DNA of 64,000 nt from Streptomyces sp. H27-H5 (GTDB lineage Bacteria; Actinomycetota; Actinomycetes; Streptomycetales; Streptomycetaceae): the NCBI RefSeq assembly GCF_026627505.1, contig NZ_JAPNLK010000027.1, forward strand, positions 26,558-90,557, written 5' to 3'. Under the pieces are notes generated by a model. That model had not been told where the DNA came from. It did not search any database and was given only the letters and a program-made list of their open reading frames with translations. Below, in pieces: positions 1-7,370 of the stretch (the first letter of the stretch is position 1; each line of letters opens with the position of its first letter). The translations under genes and the position numbers were made by a program.

Positions 1-1
1 G

Positions 2-79
2 CGGACACCCACCGGGCCGTGCGAGCTGAACTGGTCGGCGTACGGGCATGTCCCGGGCCGTACCGCCTCGTTGGAGTAG
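2..79 (+). CDS. 3' end of an unidentified gene (partial, left edge)
   Basis: The first 79 bases read through in frame 2 to a TAG at 77-79. Twenty-two of the 25 codons end in G or C, while frame 1 shows no such bias, so this is probably the tail of a real gene that starts outside the window. The visible residues are too few to name a family. The stop lies 10 bases upstream of the -35 box of the next gene, which fits a gene end followed by a new promoter. Confidence 0.4.
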   Translation, partial: RTPTGPCELNWSAYGHVPGRTASLE

Positions 80-89
80 CGGGGTCGCG

Positions 90-118
90 TTGACATTCCA
101 ACGGTATGTCATTAGGTT
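90..118 (+). promoter_or_regulatory. Promoter of the VOC / zinc-ribbon operon
   Basis: TTGACA at 90-95 and TAGGTT at 113-118 are separated by 17 bases and match a housekeeping-type (HrdB) promoter. Transcription would start near 125, about 34 bases before the likely ATG at 159. The ten bases ATTAGGTTCA at 111-120 recur exactly at 2031-2040 in the promoter of the isomerase-like gene. Confidence 0.6.
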
Positions 119-136
119 CAGTTCGCATACCGTTGG
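98..136. promoter_or_regulatory. 11-bp inverted repeat overlapping the VOC promoter (candidate operator)
   Basis: CCAACGGTATG (98-108) and CATACCGTTGG (126-136) form a perfect inverted repeat with 17 bases between the arms. The left arm sits in the promoter spacer and the right arm covers the expected transcription start, so a bound dimer would block RNA polymerase. The TetR regulator at 1241-1831 is the nearest candidate, but nothing in the sequence proves the link. Confidence 0.6.
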
Positions 137-158
137 TACGTGAGTGGAGATGGCCCCC

Positions 159-506
159 ATGCTGATCAGCTTCTGTCCGGTGATCTGCACCTCACGGCCA
201 GTGGAATCCCGCGCGTTCTACAGCAGGCTGTTCGGCTTCACCGCCACCCACCCGACCGAGTGGTACGCCGGCCTCGGCCGGCCCGGGCGGCACCACGAAA
301 TCGCCCTCGTCGACCACGGTCATCCCGCACTGCCCGAGGAGTTCCGCACGCCGGTGCGTGCGGTGCGGATCACCCTGGAGGTCGACGACCGGGCGGGGGA
401 GTGGGAGCGACTGGCCGCCCTCGGGGCGCGGCGGTCCCCGGACGGCGGACATCTCGTCGTCAGGGATCCCAACGGGGTCTGGATCGACGTCGTCGCACCG
501 AACTGA
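159..506 (+). CDS. VOC-family (glyoxalase/bleomycin-resistance-like) protein
   Basis: This 115-residue protein has the size and shape of a single-chain vicinal oxygen chelate protein. The N-terminal strand and FY..LFGF helix come first, a middle RITLEVDD strand follows, and it ends with the typical G-HLVVRDPNGVWIDVV segment. Such proteins bind metals and act as lyases, dioxygenases or antibiotic-binding proteins; no substrate can be read here. ATG 159 is chosen because GTGGAG at 144-149 is well spaced from it and the protein then starts like its relatives. GTG 144 and ATG 150 are in-frame alternatives without a good ribosome site. The next gene begins 47 bases downstream on the same strand, so the two are probably cotranscribed. 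Confidence 0.75.
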   Translation: MLISFCPVICTSRPVESRAFYSRLFGFTATHPTEWYAGLGRPGRHHEIALVDHGHPALPEEFRTPVRAVRITLEVDDRAGEWERLAALGARRSPDGGHLVVRDPNGVWIDVVAPN

Positions 507-553
507 CCGGTCGCCGGCCGAGGGGGCCGCTCGTCGAAGGGGGAAGCCGAGTC

Positions 554-1138
554 GTGCCCGGAAGAATCGATCCCGCCGTGGCGGCCGCGATCATGCGTGC
601 CGCCGGACTCGAACCGCTGGAGCCCTACCCCGGGTCGCACACGGCCTGGAACTGCCGCTGTCTGAAGAGCGCGCACACGGTCGCGTCCACCCTCGGCTCG
701 GTGCGCTCCGGCCGTACCTCCGGTTGTCGCCGGTGCGGCCGGGCCGCCGCCGACGAGCGAAGACTGGCCGCCGGTCGGGAACGAGCCGAGGCGGACATGC
801 GCGGTGCCGGGTTCGAGCCCCTCGACCCCTATCCGGGCGCCGGAGCACGATGGCGCAGCCGCCACCTGGCCTGCGGGCGGGTCGTCCACCCGCGGCTGTT
901 CGGGATACGGGCGGGCAGCGGCTGTCTGGTCTGCGCCGGACGCGCACCGGTGGATCCGACGGTCGCCGAGGCGGACATGCGCGCGATCGGCATGCAGCCG
1001 CTGGAACCCTTCGCCGGCCGGGTGCGCGACCCGTGGAAGTGCCGGTGTCTGCGGTGCGGCCACATCGGCGCACCGACCCTCGACAACATCCGCGGCGGGC
1101 AGGGCGGTTGCCTGAACTGCGCGAGGCGCGCCCGATAG
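554..1138 (+). CDS. Triple-repeat zinc-ribbon-like protein
   Basis: The 194-residue product consists of three repeats of about 60 residues. Each opens with a helix (A-MR--G--PLEPYPG) and continues into a zinc-ribbon-like core of W-C-C..CGH, then an R-G segment and GC..C. Repeat 3 has the full cysteine set (CRCLRCGH and GCLNC). Repeat 1 lacks the third Cys (CRCLKSAH) and repeat 2 has lost the first two, so metal binding is probably complete only in the last repeat. The pattern resembles DUF4379-style zinc ribbons, seen in proteins of unknown function or next to endonuclease domains, but no nuclease domain is present. Start GTG 554 follows GAAGGGGG at 534-541. I do not recognise a named gene. 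Confidence 0.6.
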   Translation: MPGRIDPAVAAAIMRAAGLEPLEPYPGSHTAWNCRCLKSAHTVASTLGSVRSGRTSGCRRCGRAAADERRLAAGRERAEADMRGAGFEPLDPYPGAGARWRSRHLACGRVVHPRLFGIRAGSGCLVCAGRAPVDPTVAEADMRAIGMQPLEPFAGRVRDPWKCRCLRCGHIGAPTLDNIRGGQGGCLNCARRAR

Positions 1139-1240
1139 GCGCGGCATCGGGGCGGAGTCCGGGGCGCGCCGCTCCGTCGACGCCCGGCGCGCCGGCCCGG
1201 ACCGGGCCCGCACGGCCGGGCGCCCGGTGCGCACCCGGGG

Positions 1241-1831
1241 TCACCTCGCGCGGAGCGCCTCCAGCATCCGTGCCAACGCCTGCCGCGTGTCCGTGAGATC
1301 GGCGGATTCCTCCGACGCGGCCAGCCACAGCACCGCCTCGTTCATGGCCCCCGAGAGCAGGTGCATGAGTGGCGCGACCGGCTGCGCGGGGATCGTGCCC
1401 TCGTGGATGAGCAGGGTGAGCGCCTCGGTGAGGTGACGGCCCGAGGTGGCCTCGTTCATGGCCCTCCATTCCCGCCAGCCGAGCACGGCCGGCCCGTCGA
1501 CCAGCATGATGCGCTGGAGCGCGGGATCGGTGGAGGCGCTGATGAACGCCTGGCAGCCGTGCGCCAGTTGGTCCCAGGCATCCTCCTGGGCGTCCGCCGT
1601 CGCCGCGATGTGCGCGGCGACCTCCTGCTGCACCTGCTCCAACGCGGCCCGGAACAAGTCGGCCTTGCTGTCGAAGTGGTGGTACAGCGCGCCCTTGGTC
1701 ACCCCGGCGGCCCGGACGATCTCCGACAGGCCCACGGAGGCGTACCCCAAGGTGGAGAAGAGGCGCCGACTCTCCCGCAGCAGAGTGAGTCGCGTCTGCT
1801 CCCGCTGCTGCGCCCGAACCCCGCTCGTCAT
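1241..1831 (-). CDS. TetR/AcrR-family transcriptional regulator
   Basis: The 196-residue protein has an N-terminal TetR helix-turn-helix at about residues 10-56, with the typical run GLSEIVRAAGVTKGALYHHF. An all-helical ligand-binding and dimerisation domain follows. TetR proteins repress target promoters until a small ligand binds. Start ATG 1831 is preceded by a G-rich stretch (GGGGGT) and places the HTH at the usual distance; longer in-frame readings extend into non-coding-looking sequence. The gene is convergent with the zinc-ribbon operon and divergent from the isomerase-like gene at 2122, with 290 bases between them, so that gene and itself are the likeliest targets. The inverted repeat at 98-136 is another possible site. 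Confidence 0.88.
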   Translation of the reverse strand: MTSGVRAQQREQTRLTLLRESRRLFSTLGYASVGLSEIVRAAGVTKGALYHHFDSKADLFRAALEQVQQEVAAHIAATADAQEDAWDQLAHGCQAFISASTDPALQRIMLVDGPAVLGWREWRAMNEATSGRHLTEALTLLIHEGTIPAQPVAPLMHLLSGAMNEAVLWLAASEESADLTDTRQALARMLEALRAR

Positions 1832-2008
1832 CGCCACGACCCCCGTCTTCGGCCATTTGAAGCCACGTGCACACGGTACTTCGCCGCCACCGGGGCGAGC
1901 GACAGGTGTGCGCCCGTGACCGTGTCCCACTCCGCGGGCGCCCCGGGGGTCACGGGTGTGGCGGCGCGGTGGATCCGCCCCGCACGGGCGTGGGGCATTC
2001 ACCGGAAG

Positions 2009-2038
2009 TTGACACCCTCGACGTCCGCGCATTAGGTT
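2009..2038 (+). promoter_or_regulatory. Promoter of the isomerase-like gene
   Basis: TTGACA at 2009-2014 and TAGGTT at 2033-2038 have an 18-base spacer. The surrounding ATTAGGTTCA is identical to that of the promoter at 90-118. The untranslated leader to ATG 2122 would be about 75 bases. No inverted repeat as clear as that at 98-136 is present here. Confidence 0.5.
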
Positions 2039-2121
2039 CAATATGCTTCACACCATGAACTATCAATCCTCTCAAGTATCCTCACTGTCGGGGCAGCATC
2101 ACCCGAGGGAAGGCGCACGGC

Positions 2122-2883
2122 ATGAACCCGGCCCAGCACGAGGCGGCCGTCGCCACCGAGACCGCCGCACTCGTCACCACGATCACGGCGGCCGACCTCT
2201 CCACCCCGGTACCGACCTGCCCCGACTGGACACTCGAGGACCTCACGCGGCACGTCGGAAGCGTGCACCGCTGGTTCACCGAGCTGCTCCGCCGGCGCAT
2301 TCAGCAGCCGCCGACCAACCGTGAGGTGGACCTGCGCCTGCCCGAGCACCCCGACGCCCTCCCGGACTGGCTGGCCGCGAGCGCGGCGGAGGCCGCCGAG
2401 GTGTTCGCCGCCACCGACCCGGACGCACCGATGTGGGCCTGGGGAGTCGACCAGCACGCCCGCTTCTGGGTCCGGCGGATGCTCTTCGAGACCCTCGTCC
2501 ACCGGGTCGACGCCGAACTCGCACTCGGTCTCACCCCGCACGTCGACCGCGCCCTGGCCGTCGACGGCATCGACGAGTTCCTCACCAACCTCCCGTTCGC
2601 CTTCCCCTTCGCACCGCTGACGGCCCGACTGCGCGCCGCCGACCGGACCCTTCGTCTCAGCTGCACGGACGGCGACGAGGCCTGGACGGTCCGGCTGCGC
2701 CCCGACGGCTTCGCCCTGGTGGCCGACGACGCCGAGCCCCGCGCGGCGGACGCCACGGTCCGGGGATCGGCCGCCGACCTCCTGCTGGCCCTCTACGGGC
2801 GTCTGGACCATCGAAGCGCGGCGTTCCACCTGCTCGGCGAGGCGGACCTGCCCGCCCACTGGTTCGCCCACTCGGCCTTCTAG
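2122..2883 (+). CDS. Mycothiol-dependent maleylpyruvate isomerase-family protein
   Basis: The 253-residue protein shows the N-terminal DinB-like four-helix domain of the mycothiol maleylpyruvate isomerase family: the T-CPDWTLEDL-RHVGSVH segment near residues 30-60, then DQHARFWVRRMLFETLVHRVDAE. A C-terminal SCP2-like alpha/beta domain spans about 160-250 and ends with RL-GEADL--W. Members use mycothiol as cofactor or serve in detoxification; the substrate cannot be assigned. The conserved His residues expected to bind metal (RHVG and ETLVHR) are present. Start ATG 2122 follows GAGGGAAGG at 2103-2111. It diverges from the TetR gene, which suggests local repression and induction by a small molecule. 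Confidence 0.85.
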   Translation: MNPAQHEAAVATETAALVTTITAADLSTPVPTCPDWTLEDLTRHVGSVHRWFTELLRRRIQQPPTNREVDLRLPEHPDALPDWLAASAAEAAEVFAATDPDAPMWAWGVDQHARFWVRRMLFETLVHRVDAELALGLTPHVDRALAVDGIDEFLTNLPFAFPFAPLTARLRAADRTLRLSCTDGDEAWTVRLRPDGFALVADDAEPRAADATVRGSAADLLLALYGRLDHRSAAFHLLGEADLPAHWFAHSAF

Positions 2884-2974
2884 GTCGTGAGCCCCGGCCC
2901 TTCACACGCGGGCCGTCAGTCGAAAGCCGTCGCCGCGCTCCCGCGCCGGGGCGCTCCGGTCGGGGACGCGCGCT

Positions 2975-3229
2975 TCAGCGTCTGGCCCGGCGGCGGGCGA
3001 TGAGCAGGCCCAGCACGATGCCCGCGAGCAGCGTCACCGTGAGTACGGCCCAGAGGGGGATCGTGACCGTGGGGATCCACATCCTGACGGTCACGGATCC
3101 GGTATCGGCCGCGATGAACCAGATCACGAGGGCGACCAGGAGGAGCAGGCCGAGGGTGCGCAACCGCAGGTCCCGGCCCTTGACGGTCAGCGTGGGCGGA
3201 CCGTGTGACGTGCCGCTTTTCCGCGTCAT
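2975..3229 (-). CDS. LapA-like small inner-membrane protein
   Basis: This 84-residue protein has two hydrophobic segments (about residues 24-42 and 54-74) separated by a short loop with the pattern NTxxVxxxxxxxxxxxPL, here DTGSVTVRMWIPTVTIPLW. It ends in an Arg-rich tail. This is the layout of the DUF1049/LapA_dom family, whose actinobacterial members have no defined biochemical role. Start ATG 3229 gives a normal-length family member; the ribosome site is weak. It diverges from the phosphatase gene at 3357 and converges with 2122-2883. Confidence 0.75.
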   Translation of the reverse strand: MTRKSGTSHGPPTLTVKGRDLRLRTLGLLLLVALVIWFIAADTGSVTVRMWIPTVTIPLWAVLTVTLLAGIVLGLLIARRRARR

Positions 3230-3356
3230 GGGTCCAGTATCGGGCCATGGGTCCGGTTGATCGACGGGACACCCGCGAGCGCGGGGCGGCGCGAACATCG
3301 GCCGGGCCCTATCGTGGGGATCACCGGGGGTGGGCCGGCGCTGAGGCGGGCTGGGC

Positions 3357-4583
3357 ATGACGGATCCGGAGATCGACTACGCGGCGGTGTTCCAGACGCT
3401 GCCCGGCATGGTGGCGTTGCTGAGCCCCGACCTGGTGTTCCTGGACGCGAACGAGGAGTTCCTGCGCACCGCCGGTCGCACCCGCGAGCAGGTGATCGGC
3501 GGCTACCTGTTCGACGTGTTCCCCGACAACCCGAACCAGGTCGGCGCCAGCGGCGCCCACAACCTGCACGCCTCGCTCCGGCGGGTCCTCGCCACCGGTG
3601 AGCGCGACACCATGGCCCTGCAACGCTACGACGTCGAGTCCTCGGAGCGGCCCGGCGAGTGGCAGGAACGGTACTGGAGCCCGGTCAACGCCCCGGTCCT
3701 CGACTCCGACGGCCGGGTCGTCCTGATCGTGCACCGGGTGGCGGAGGTCACCGAGCTCATCGTGGCGCGCGGCGCCCCCGACGGAAGTCGCGCCCGGGTC
3801 CTGGAAGCCGAGCTGTACACCCGCGCCCGCGAACTGCAGGAGGTCAACGATCGCCTGCGCCAGGCCCACAGTCGCGAACGCGAGGTCGCCCTCGTCCTCC
3901 AGGAGGCGATGCTGCCCGCCCCCGGCGACGTCGGCCACCACCGCGCCGCCGTCCGCTACCGGCCGGCCGTCGGCGCCCTCAACGTGTGCGGCGACTGGTA
4001 CGACCTCGTCGACCTGCCCGGCGACCGCATCGCGGTGGCCGTCGGTGACGTCGTCGGCCACGGCCTGCACGCCGCCGGCGTCATGGGACTGCTCCGCAGC
4101 GCCCTCAGTGCCGCCTCTCTCGTCGCCGACGGGCCCGCCCGGGCCCTGGAGGTCCTCGGGCTGTACGCCCGCTCCGTCCAGGGCGCCGAGAACACCACCG
4201 CCGTCGAGACGTACGTCGACTGGGAGACCCACACCCTCGCCTACAGCAGCGCCGGGCACCCCCCGCCCGCCCTGCTCCACCTCCGCGGCGACGTCGAGTT
4301 CCTCGACCAGGCCACCGACCCCCCGCTCGGTGCCCGCCCGGAACACGTGCCACGTCCCCAGGCCGTCACCGGCTTCGGCGAGGGTGACACCCTGGTCCTC
4401 TACACCGACGGACTCGTGGAGCGTCGCCGTGAGGACATCGACGTCGGCCTCGCCCGCCTCACCCGGGCCCTCACCCGTCACCGGGGCAGCGACCCCGAGG
4501 GCCTCGCCGACGCCATCCTCCTGGACCTCCTCCCGCCCGGGGGCTCCACCGACGACACCGCCCTCGTCGTCGTCCGACTCTGA
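3357..4583 (+). CDS. PAS-domain PP2C-type phosphatase (SpoIIE/RsbU-like)
   Basis: This 408-residue protein has an N-terminal PAS domain (about residues 8-130; FLDANEEFLRTAGRTREQVIG). A short coiled linker (145-185) leads into a SpoIIE/RsbU serine phosphatase domain (about 190-408). The metal-binding and catalytic motifs are intact: GDWYD, GDVVGHG, SAGHPPP, YTDGLVERR and the terminal DDTALVV. Such enzymes dephosphorylate STAS anti-anti-sigma factors in response to a signal sensed by PAS. The STAS and HATPase genes at 5611-7370 lie close by, but that STAS protein lacks the usual phosphorylated serine, so its true substrate may be elsewhere. Start ATG 3357 has only a modest purine-rich stretch upstream (GAGGCGGG). 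Confidence 0.9.
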   Translation: MTDPEIDYAAVFQTLPGMVALLSPDLVFLDANEEFLRTAGRTREQVIGGYLFDVFPDNPNQVGASGAHNLHASLRRVLATGERDTMALQRYDVESSERPGEWQERYWSPVNAPVLDSDGRVVLIVHRVAEVTELIVARGAPDGSRARVLEAELYTRARELQEVNDRLRQAHSREREVALVLQEAMLPAPGDVGHHRAAVRYRPAVGALNVCGDWYDLVDLPGDRIAVAVGDVVGHGLHAAGVMGLLRSALSAASLVADGPARALEVLGLYARSVQGAENTTAVETYVDWETHTLAYSSAGHPPPALLHLRGDVEFLDQATDPPLGARPEHVPRPQAVTGFGEGDTLVLYTDGLVERRREDIDVGLARLTRALTRHRGSDPEGLADAILLDLLPPGGSTDDTALVVVRL

Positions 4584-4643
4584 ACGCGGCGCCGACGGCG
4601 ACGAGCCGCCCGTGATCCCACGCCGCGACGCGCGACGCAGTCC

Positions 4644-5114
4644 CTACCAGGTGACGGGCAGGAACCGCAGACCGCTGAAGAACTCCTTGGAGCGCCAGCG
4701 CAGTTCCTCCTGCGGCACGGCCGGCCGCAGGCCCGGCAGTCGGGCCGTCACCCGTTCCAGGGCCGTCTGGGCCGGCGGGATCTCGGCCCACAGGGGAAGC
4801 GGCGGGTGCGAGGTCGCCACCGCGCCGACGGCGAGGAGCACCAGGTTCTGCCCGAGCGCGCCCCCGATGGCGGTGAGGACGTAGTACACGGCGTAGTACC
4901 CCCACTCCCGCCGGTCCGGTCGCCACGAGGGGGCGTAGGGGATCAGGAACTCCAGTGCGACGAGAAGGCCGAGTACCGGGAACTGGAAGAGGAAGGTGGC
5001 CATGCCCGGTTCCCCTCCGCGCCACTCGGTGAGGGCGAAGACACCGACGGCGGCGAGCAGCAGGACGGGCTGGGCGGCCACCGCCAGTACATCGCGCGCC
5101 GTTGACCGGGGCAT
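4644..5114 (-). CDS. Short membrane protein resembling the N-terminal half of sterol-desaturase/fatty-acid-hydroxylase proteins
   Basis: The 156-residue product has three hydrophobic segments (about 8-28, 38-60 and 73-98). Between them lies the motif E-LIPYAPSWRPDRREWGYY, typical of the region just before the catalytic part of the desaturase/hydroxylase family. The histidine boxes that bind the di-iron centre are absent, so no hydroxylase activity is expected. The C-terminal 50 residues are charged and match nothing I recognise. GAGGGAG stands 5 bases before ATG 5114. It could be a truncated relic that is still translated or a separate small membrane family. It is convergent with the phosphatase gene. 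Confidence 0.55.
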   Translation of the reverse strand: MPRSTARDVLAVAAQPVLLLAAVGVFALTEWRGGEPGMATFLFQFPVLGLLVALEFLIPYAPSWRPDRREWGYYAVYYVLTAIGGALGQNLVLLAVGAVATSHPPLPLWAEIPPAQTALERVTARLPGLRPAVPQEELRWRSKEFFSGLRFLPVTW

Positions 5115-5192
5115 GACACTCCCTCATCGAGGTGGTGACGGGGCGGGTCGAGAGATCACTCCCGACGTGACGAGACCGAGGAGGTGATCACA

Positions 5193-5267
5193 ATGTGCAG
5201 CTTCAAAACTACGCACGGCAACCACTTCCTTCCCGGCGCACGGTGTCCCGTGGTGTCGGTTCCGTGA
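5193..5267 (+). CDS. Possible 24-codon peptide with an ideal ribosome-binding site
   Basis: GGAGGTGATC (5180-5189) is fully complementary to the 3' end of 16S rRNA and ends 3 bases before ATG 5193. The reading frame closes at TGA 5265. The predicted peptide has 24 residues, with Cys at positions 2 and 18, two His and a Pro-rich end. No stable gene follows within 300 bases on this strand, so it is not an obvious attenuation leader. It may be a real small protein, a leader of the 5611 gene, or a chance match; no family is recognised. Confidence 0.3.
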   Translation: MCSFKTTHGNHFLPGARCPVVSVP

Positions 5268-5610
5268 TCCGCGCACCCCCGGGGCTCGCAACCGGATCTC
5301 GCTTCAACCCCGCATATTTCACGCAGTGTTGACGTAGGTGTCAGATGAATCGATTCGGCATTCGCGACGTCGTCGCGCTGCCCCGCACCGGCACCTGCCG
5401 GCGCACCCACGCCCCTCGGTCCTCACCCGGAGCAACGCCACGCGCGCACGTCCCGGTCGGCGCCCGGTGCGCGGGGAGCGGTCGGGAGCGGTCGAGCGGC
5501 GGGGTGTAAGCCGTCCCGCAGTCGGTCGGTCACCGTTCGTCGTCACGGACGCCCGGTAATGTGGGGTACTCAGGTCGGTGGGACGGGTCGGAAGACCAGA
5601 AGGGGGCGAG
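5268..5610. other. Intergenic region upstream of the MEDS-STAS gene
   Basis: No convincing gene was found here. The left part is relatively A+T-rich for this genome. It holds a possible -35 box TTGACG at 5329-5334 and a perfect 10-base palindrome GAATCGATTC at 5347-5356, which could be a regulator site. A 54-codon frame starting at ATG 5345 lacks a ribosome site and typical codon use, so I do not call it. Confidence 0.4.
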
Positions 5611-6411
5611 GTGCGCGCGGCGCGGACATTGGCGACGCTGGACGAGGTCGAGCTCGGTGACCATGTCTGCCGGCTCATGCGGCCCTCCGCGACGTTGCTC
5701 TCGGACGCGCGGGCCTACGTGGCCGACGGAGCCCTGTACGGCGACAAGGTCCTGGTCATCGGCCCCACCGGCTTCCCGCGTTCCGCGAAGCCCCTGCCGT
5801 CCGCCGCGGTGATCCTCGATTTCCCCAGGGCGGCGGATTCCGAGTCGATCCTCGCCGCGGTCCGTCGGGAGGTCCGTACCGCCACGAGCCAGGGATTCCG
5901 TTCGGTACGCGTCCTCACCGAGCGCGTGCCCGCGTCGGCGCCCGACGGGGCCGAGGACCTGCTGGCGCAGGAACTGCGGCTCGACGAGTTCGCCGCGGAG
6001 AGCGGCGCCATCGTCGTCTGCGCCTTCAGACCCTCGCTGTGGGACGCGGCCGCGTTGGAGCGGATCGCGTGCGTGCATCCGCACGAGATGGGCACGCGCG
6101 CACAGCGTCCGACCTTCCGGATGTTCAGCACAGGCGCCGACGGGTGGAGCGTGGACGGAGTGATCGATTCAGACTGCGCGGCAACGTTCAACGCCGCGGT
6201 GCGGGCCGCTGTACGGAACACGCCGAAGATCAGGCTTCGCTTCGACACGCTCGAAATGATCGACGCCGCCGGGATGCACGCACTTGTCGACGCCGCCCGC
6301 CACCTTCCGGACCGCCGTATTCTGGTGGAGGGCGCCAATGAGACCGTGCGCCTGTGCTGGGAACTCGCGGGCTACGCGGCCCCCGGAGTGCCGGTGGTGA
6401 TGGCCGCATGA
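5611..6411 (+). CDS. MEDS-STAS domain protein (anti-anti-sigma-like)
   Basis: The 266-residue protein starts with a MEDS-type sensory domain (about residues 12-160, opening with LGDHVCRLM) and ends with a STAS domain (about 175-262). In STAS partner-switching proteins a Ser in the motif D-S-S/T-G is phosphorylated by an RsbW-like kinase. Here the motif reads IDAAGM (A219-A220), so that site is absent. GTG 5611 is chosen because AGAAGGGGGCGAG stands directly before it. Its last bases overlap the next start (ATGA at 6408-6411), so the two genes are translationally coupled and probably form a signalling pair. Confidence 0.8.
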   Translation: MRAARTLATLDEVELGDHVCRLMRPSATLLSDARAYVADGALYGDKVLVIGPTGFPRSAKPLPSAAVILDFPRAADSESILAAVRREVRTATSQGFRSVRVLTERVPASAPDGAEDLLAQELRLDEFAAESGAIVVCAFRPSLWDAAALERIACVHPHEMGTRAQRPTFRMFSTGADGWSVDGVIDSDCAATFNAAVRAAVRNTPKIRLRFDTLEMIDAAGMHALVDAARHLPDRRILVEGANETVRLCWELAGYAAPGVPVVMAA

Positions 6412-7370
6412 GCACCATTCGTCCCTCGAAGCCGTCCGACCGCGACGGCGACCCGTTCCACCACGAGCTGTACCCCTATCGCGGGGACGCGGAGTTCCTG
6501 TCCGGGACCCTGGGCTTCATCCACGAGGCGCTGGAGGGCGGTGAGGCGGTGGTCGTCGCCGTCCCCACGGACAAGGCGTCACTCCTGCGCGGCGAACTCG
6601 CCGACGAGCCCGCCGTCACCTTCGTCGACACCACGACGGCCGGACCGAACCCCGGCCGGCTCGTCGCCGCCTGGACGGCGTGGATGAGGGAGCGGGGCGA
6701 GGGCGACCGGCCGGTGCGGGGCATCGGCGAGACCGCCTGGCGCCAGGCGCGCAACGCCGCCCACCTCTCGGAGCTGCGCCACCACGAGTGGCTCCTGAAC
6801 CGGGCCTTCGCGCGCAGCTCCACCTGGTCGATGCTGTGCCCCTACGACGCGGCGGACGAGGACGAGGAAGCCCTGCGGTCCCTGTCCCGCTGTCACCCGC
6901 TGATCCGCCGGGACGGGCGGTACGTGCGCAACGACGGCTTCCTCACCGGCGAGGACTACCCCTTCGAGGTCCTGGCCGACCCGTGCGATCCGTTCCAGGA
7001 GCTCAGCTACGCGCACGGCGACCTGGCCGCGATCCGCTCGAAGGTGTCCCAGTGCGCGTCCGACGCGGGCGTCCCGCCGGACCGGCTGCCGAAGCTGGCC
7101 GTCGCCGTCACGGAGATCGCGACGAACAGCATCCGCCACGGCGGGGGCAACGGAACCCTGCGCACCTGGGCCCAGGACTCGACCTTCCTCTGCGAGTTCC
7201 GCGACTCCGGCTACATCCCCGATGTGATGGTCGGCCGCACCCGTCCCGAACCGGAACAGATCGGCGGCCGGGGCCTCTGGCTCGCGCAGCAGTTGTGCGA
7301 CCTCGTGGAGATCCGCTCCACCCCCGAGCAGGGCACGACGGTCCGCCTCCACATCGACGTACCGAAGTAG
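6408..7370 (+). CDS. MEDS-HATPase anti-sigma-type kinase
   Basis: The 320-residue protein has an N-terminal MEDS domain (about residues 12-180, with FHHELYPYRGDAEFLSGTLGF and a HEWLLNRAF segment). A C-terminal HATPase_c domain of RsbW/SpoIIAB type follows (about 205-318). The ATP-binding boxes are visible: N box VTEIATNSIRHGG, G1 box FRDSGY and G2 box GGRGLWLAQQLCD. In known systems this kind of protein binds a sigma factor or phosphorylates a STAS partner; it may also act as a soluble signalling kinase. ATG 6408 overlaps the stop of the STAS gene by 4 bases. No sigma factor gene is adjacent, so the target is unknown. Confidence 0.85.
   Translation: MSTIRPSKPSDRDGDPFHHELYPYRGDAEFLSGTLGFIHEALEGGEAVVVAVPTDKASLLRGELADEPAVTFVDTTTAGPNPGRLVAAWTAWMRERGEGDRPVRGIGETAWRQARNAAHLSELRHHEWLLNRAFARSSTWSMLCPYDAADEDEEALRSLSRCHPLIRRDGRYVRNDGFLTGEDYPFEVLADPCDPFQELSYAHGDLAAIRSKVSQCASDAGVPPDRLPKLAVAVTEIATNSIRHGGGNGTLRTWAQDSTFLCEFRDSGYIPDVMVGRTRPEPEQIGGRGLWLAQQLCDLVEIRSTPEQGTTVRLHIDVPK

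Noticed and set aside
1194..1208. Palindrome GGCCCGG-A-CCGGGCC between the zinc-ribbon and TetR genes as a bidirectional terminator
   Set aside because: The stem would have only about 5 usable base pairs in a sequence where such matches arise easily; kept only as a weak possibility.
5156..5410. An 84-codon frame on the minus strand before the MEDS-STAS gene
   Set aside because: Codon use does not show the expected third-position bias and no domain or ribosome site is visible.
5345..5509. A 54-codon frame beginning at ATG 5345
   Set aside because: No ribosome-binding site, Arg/Ser-rich composition typical of a non-coding GC-rich frame, and no recognisable domain.
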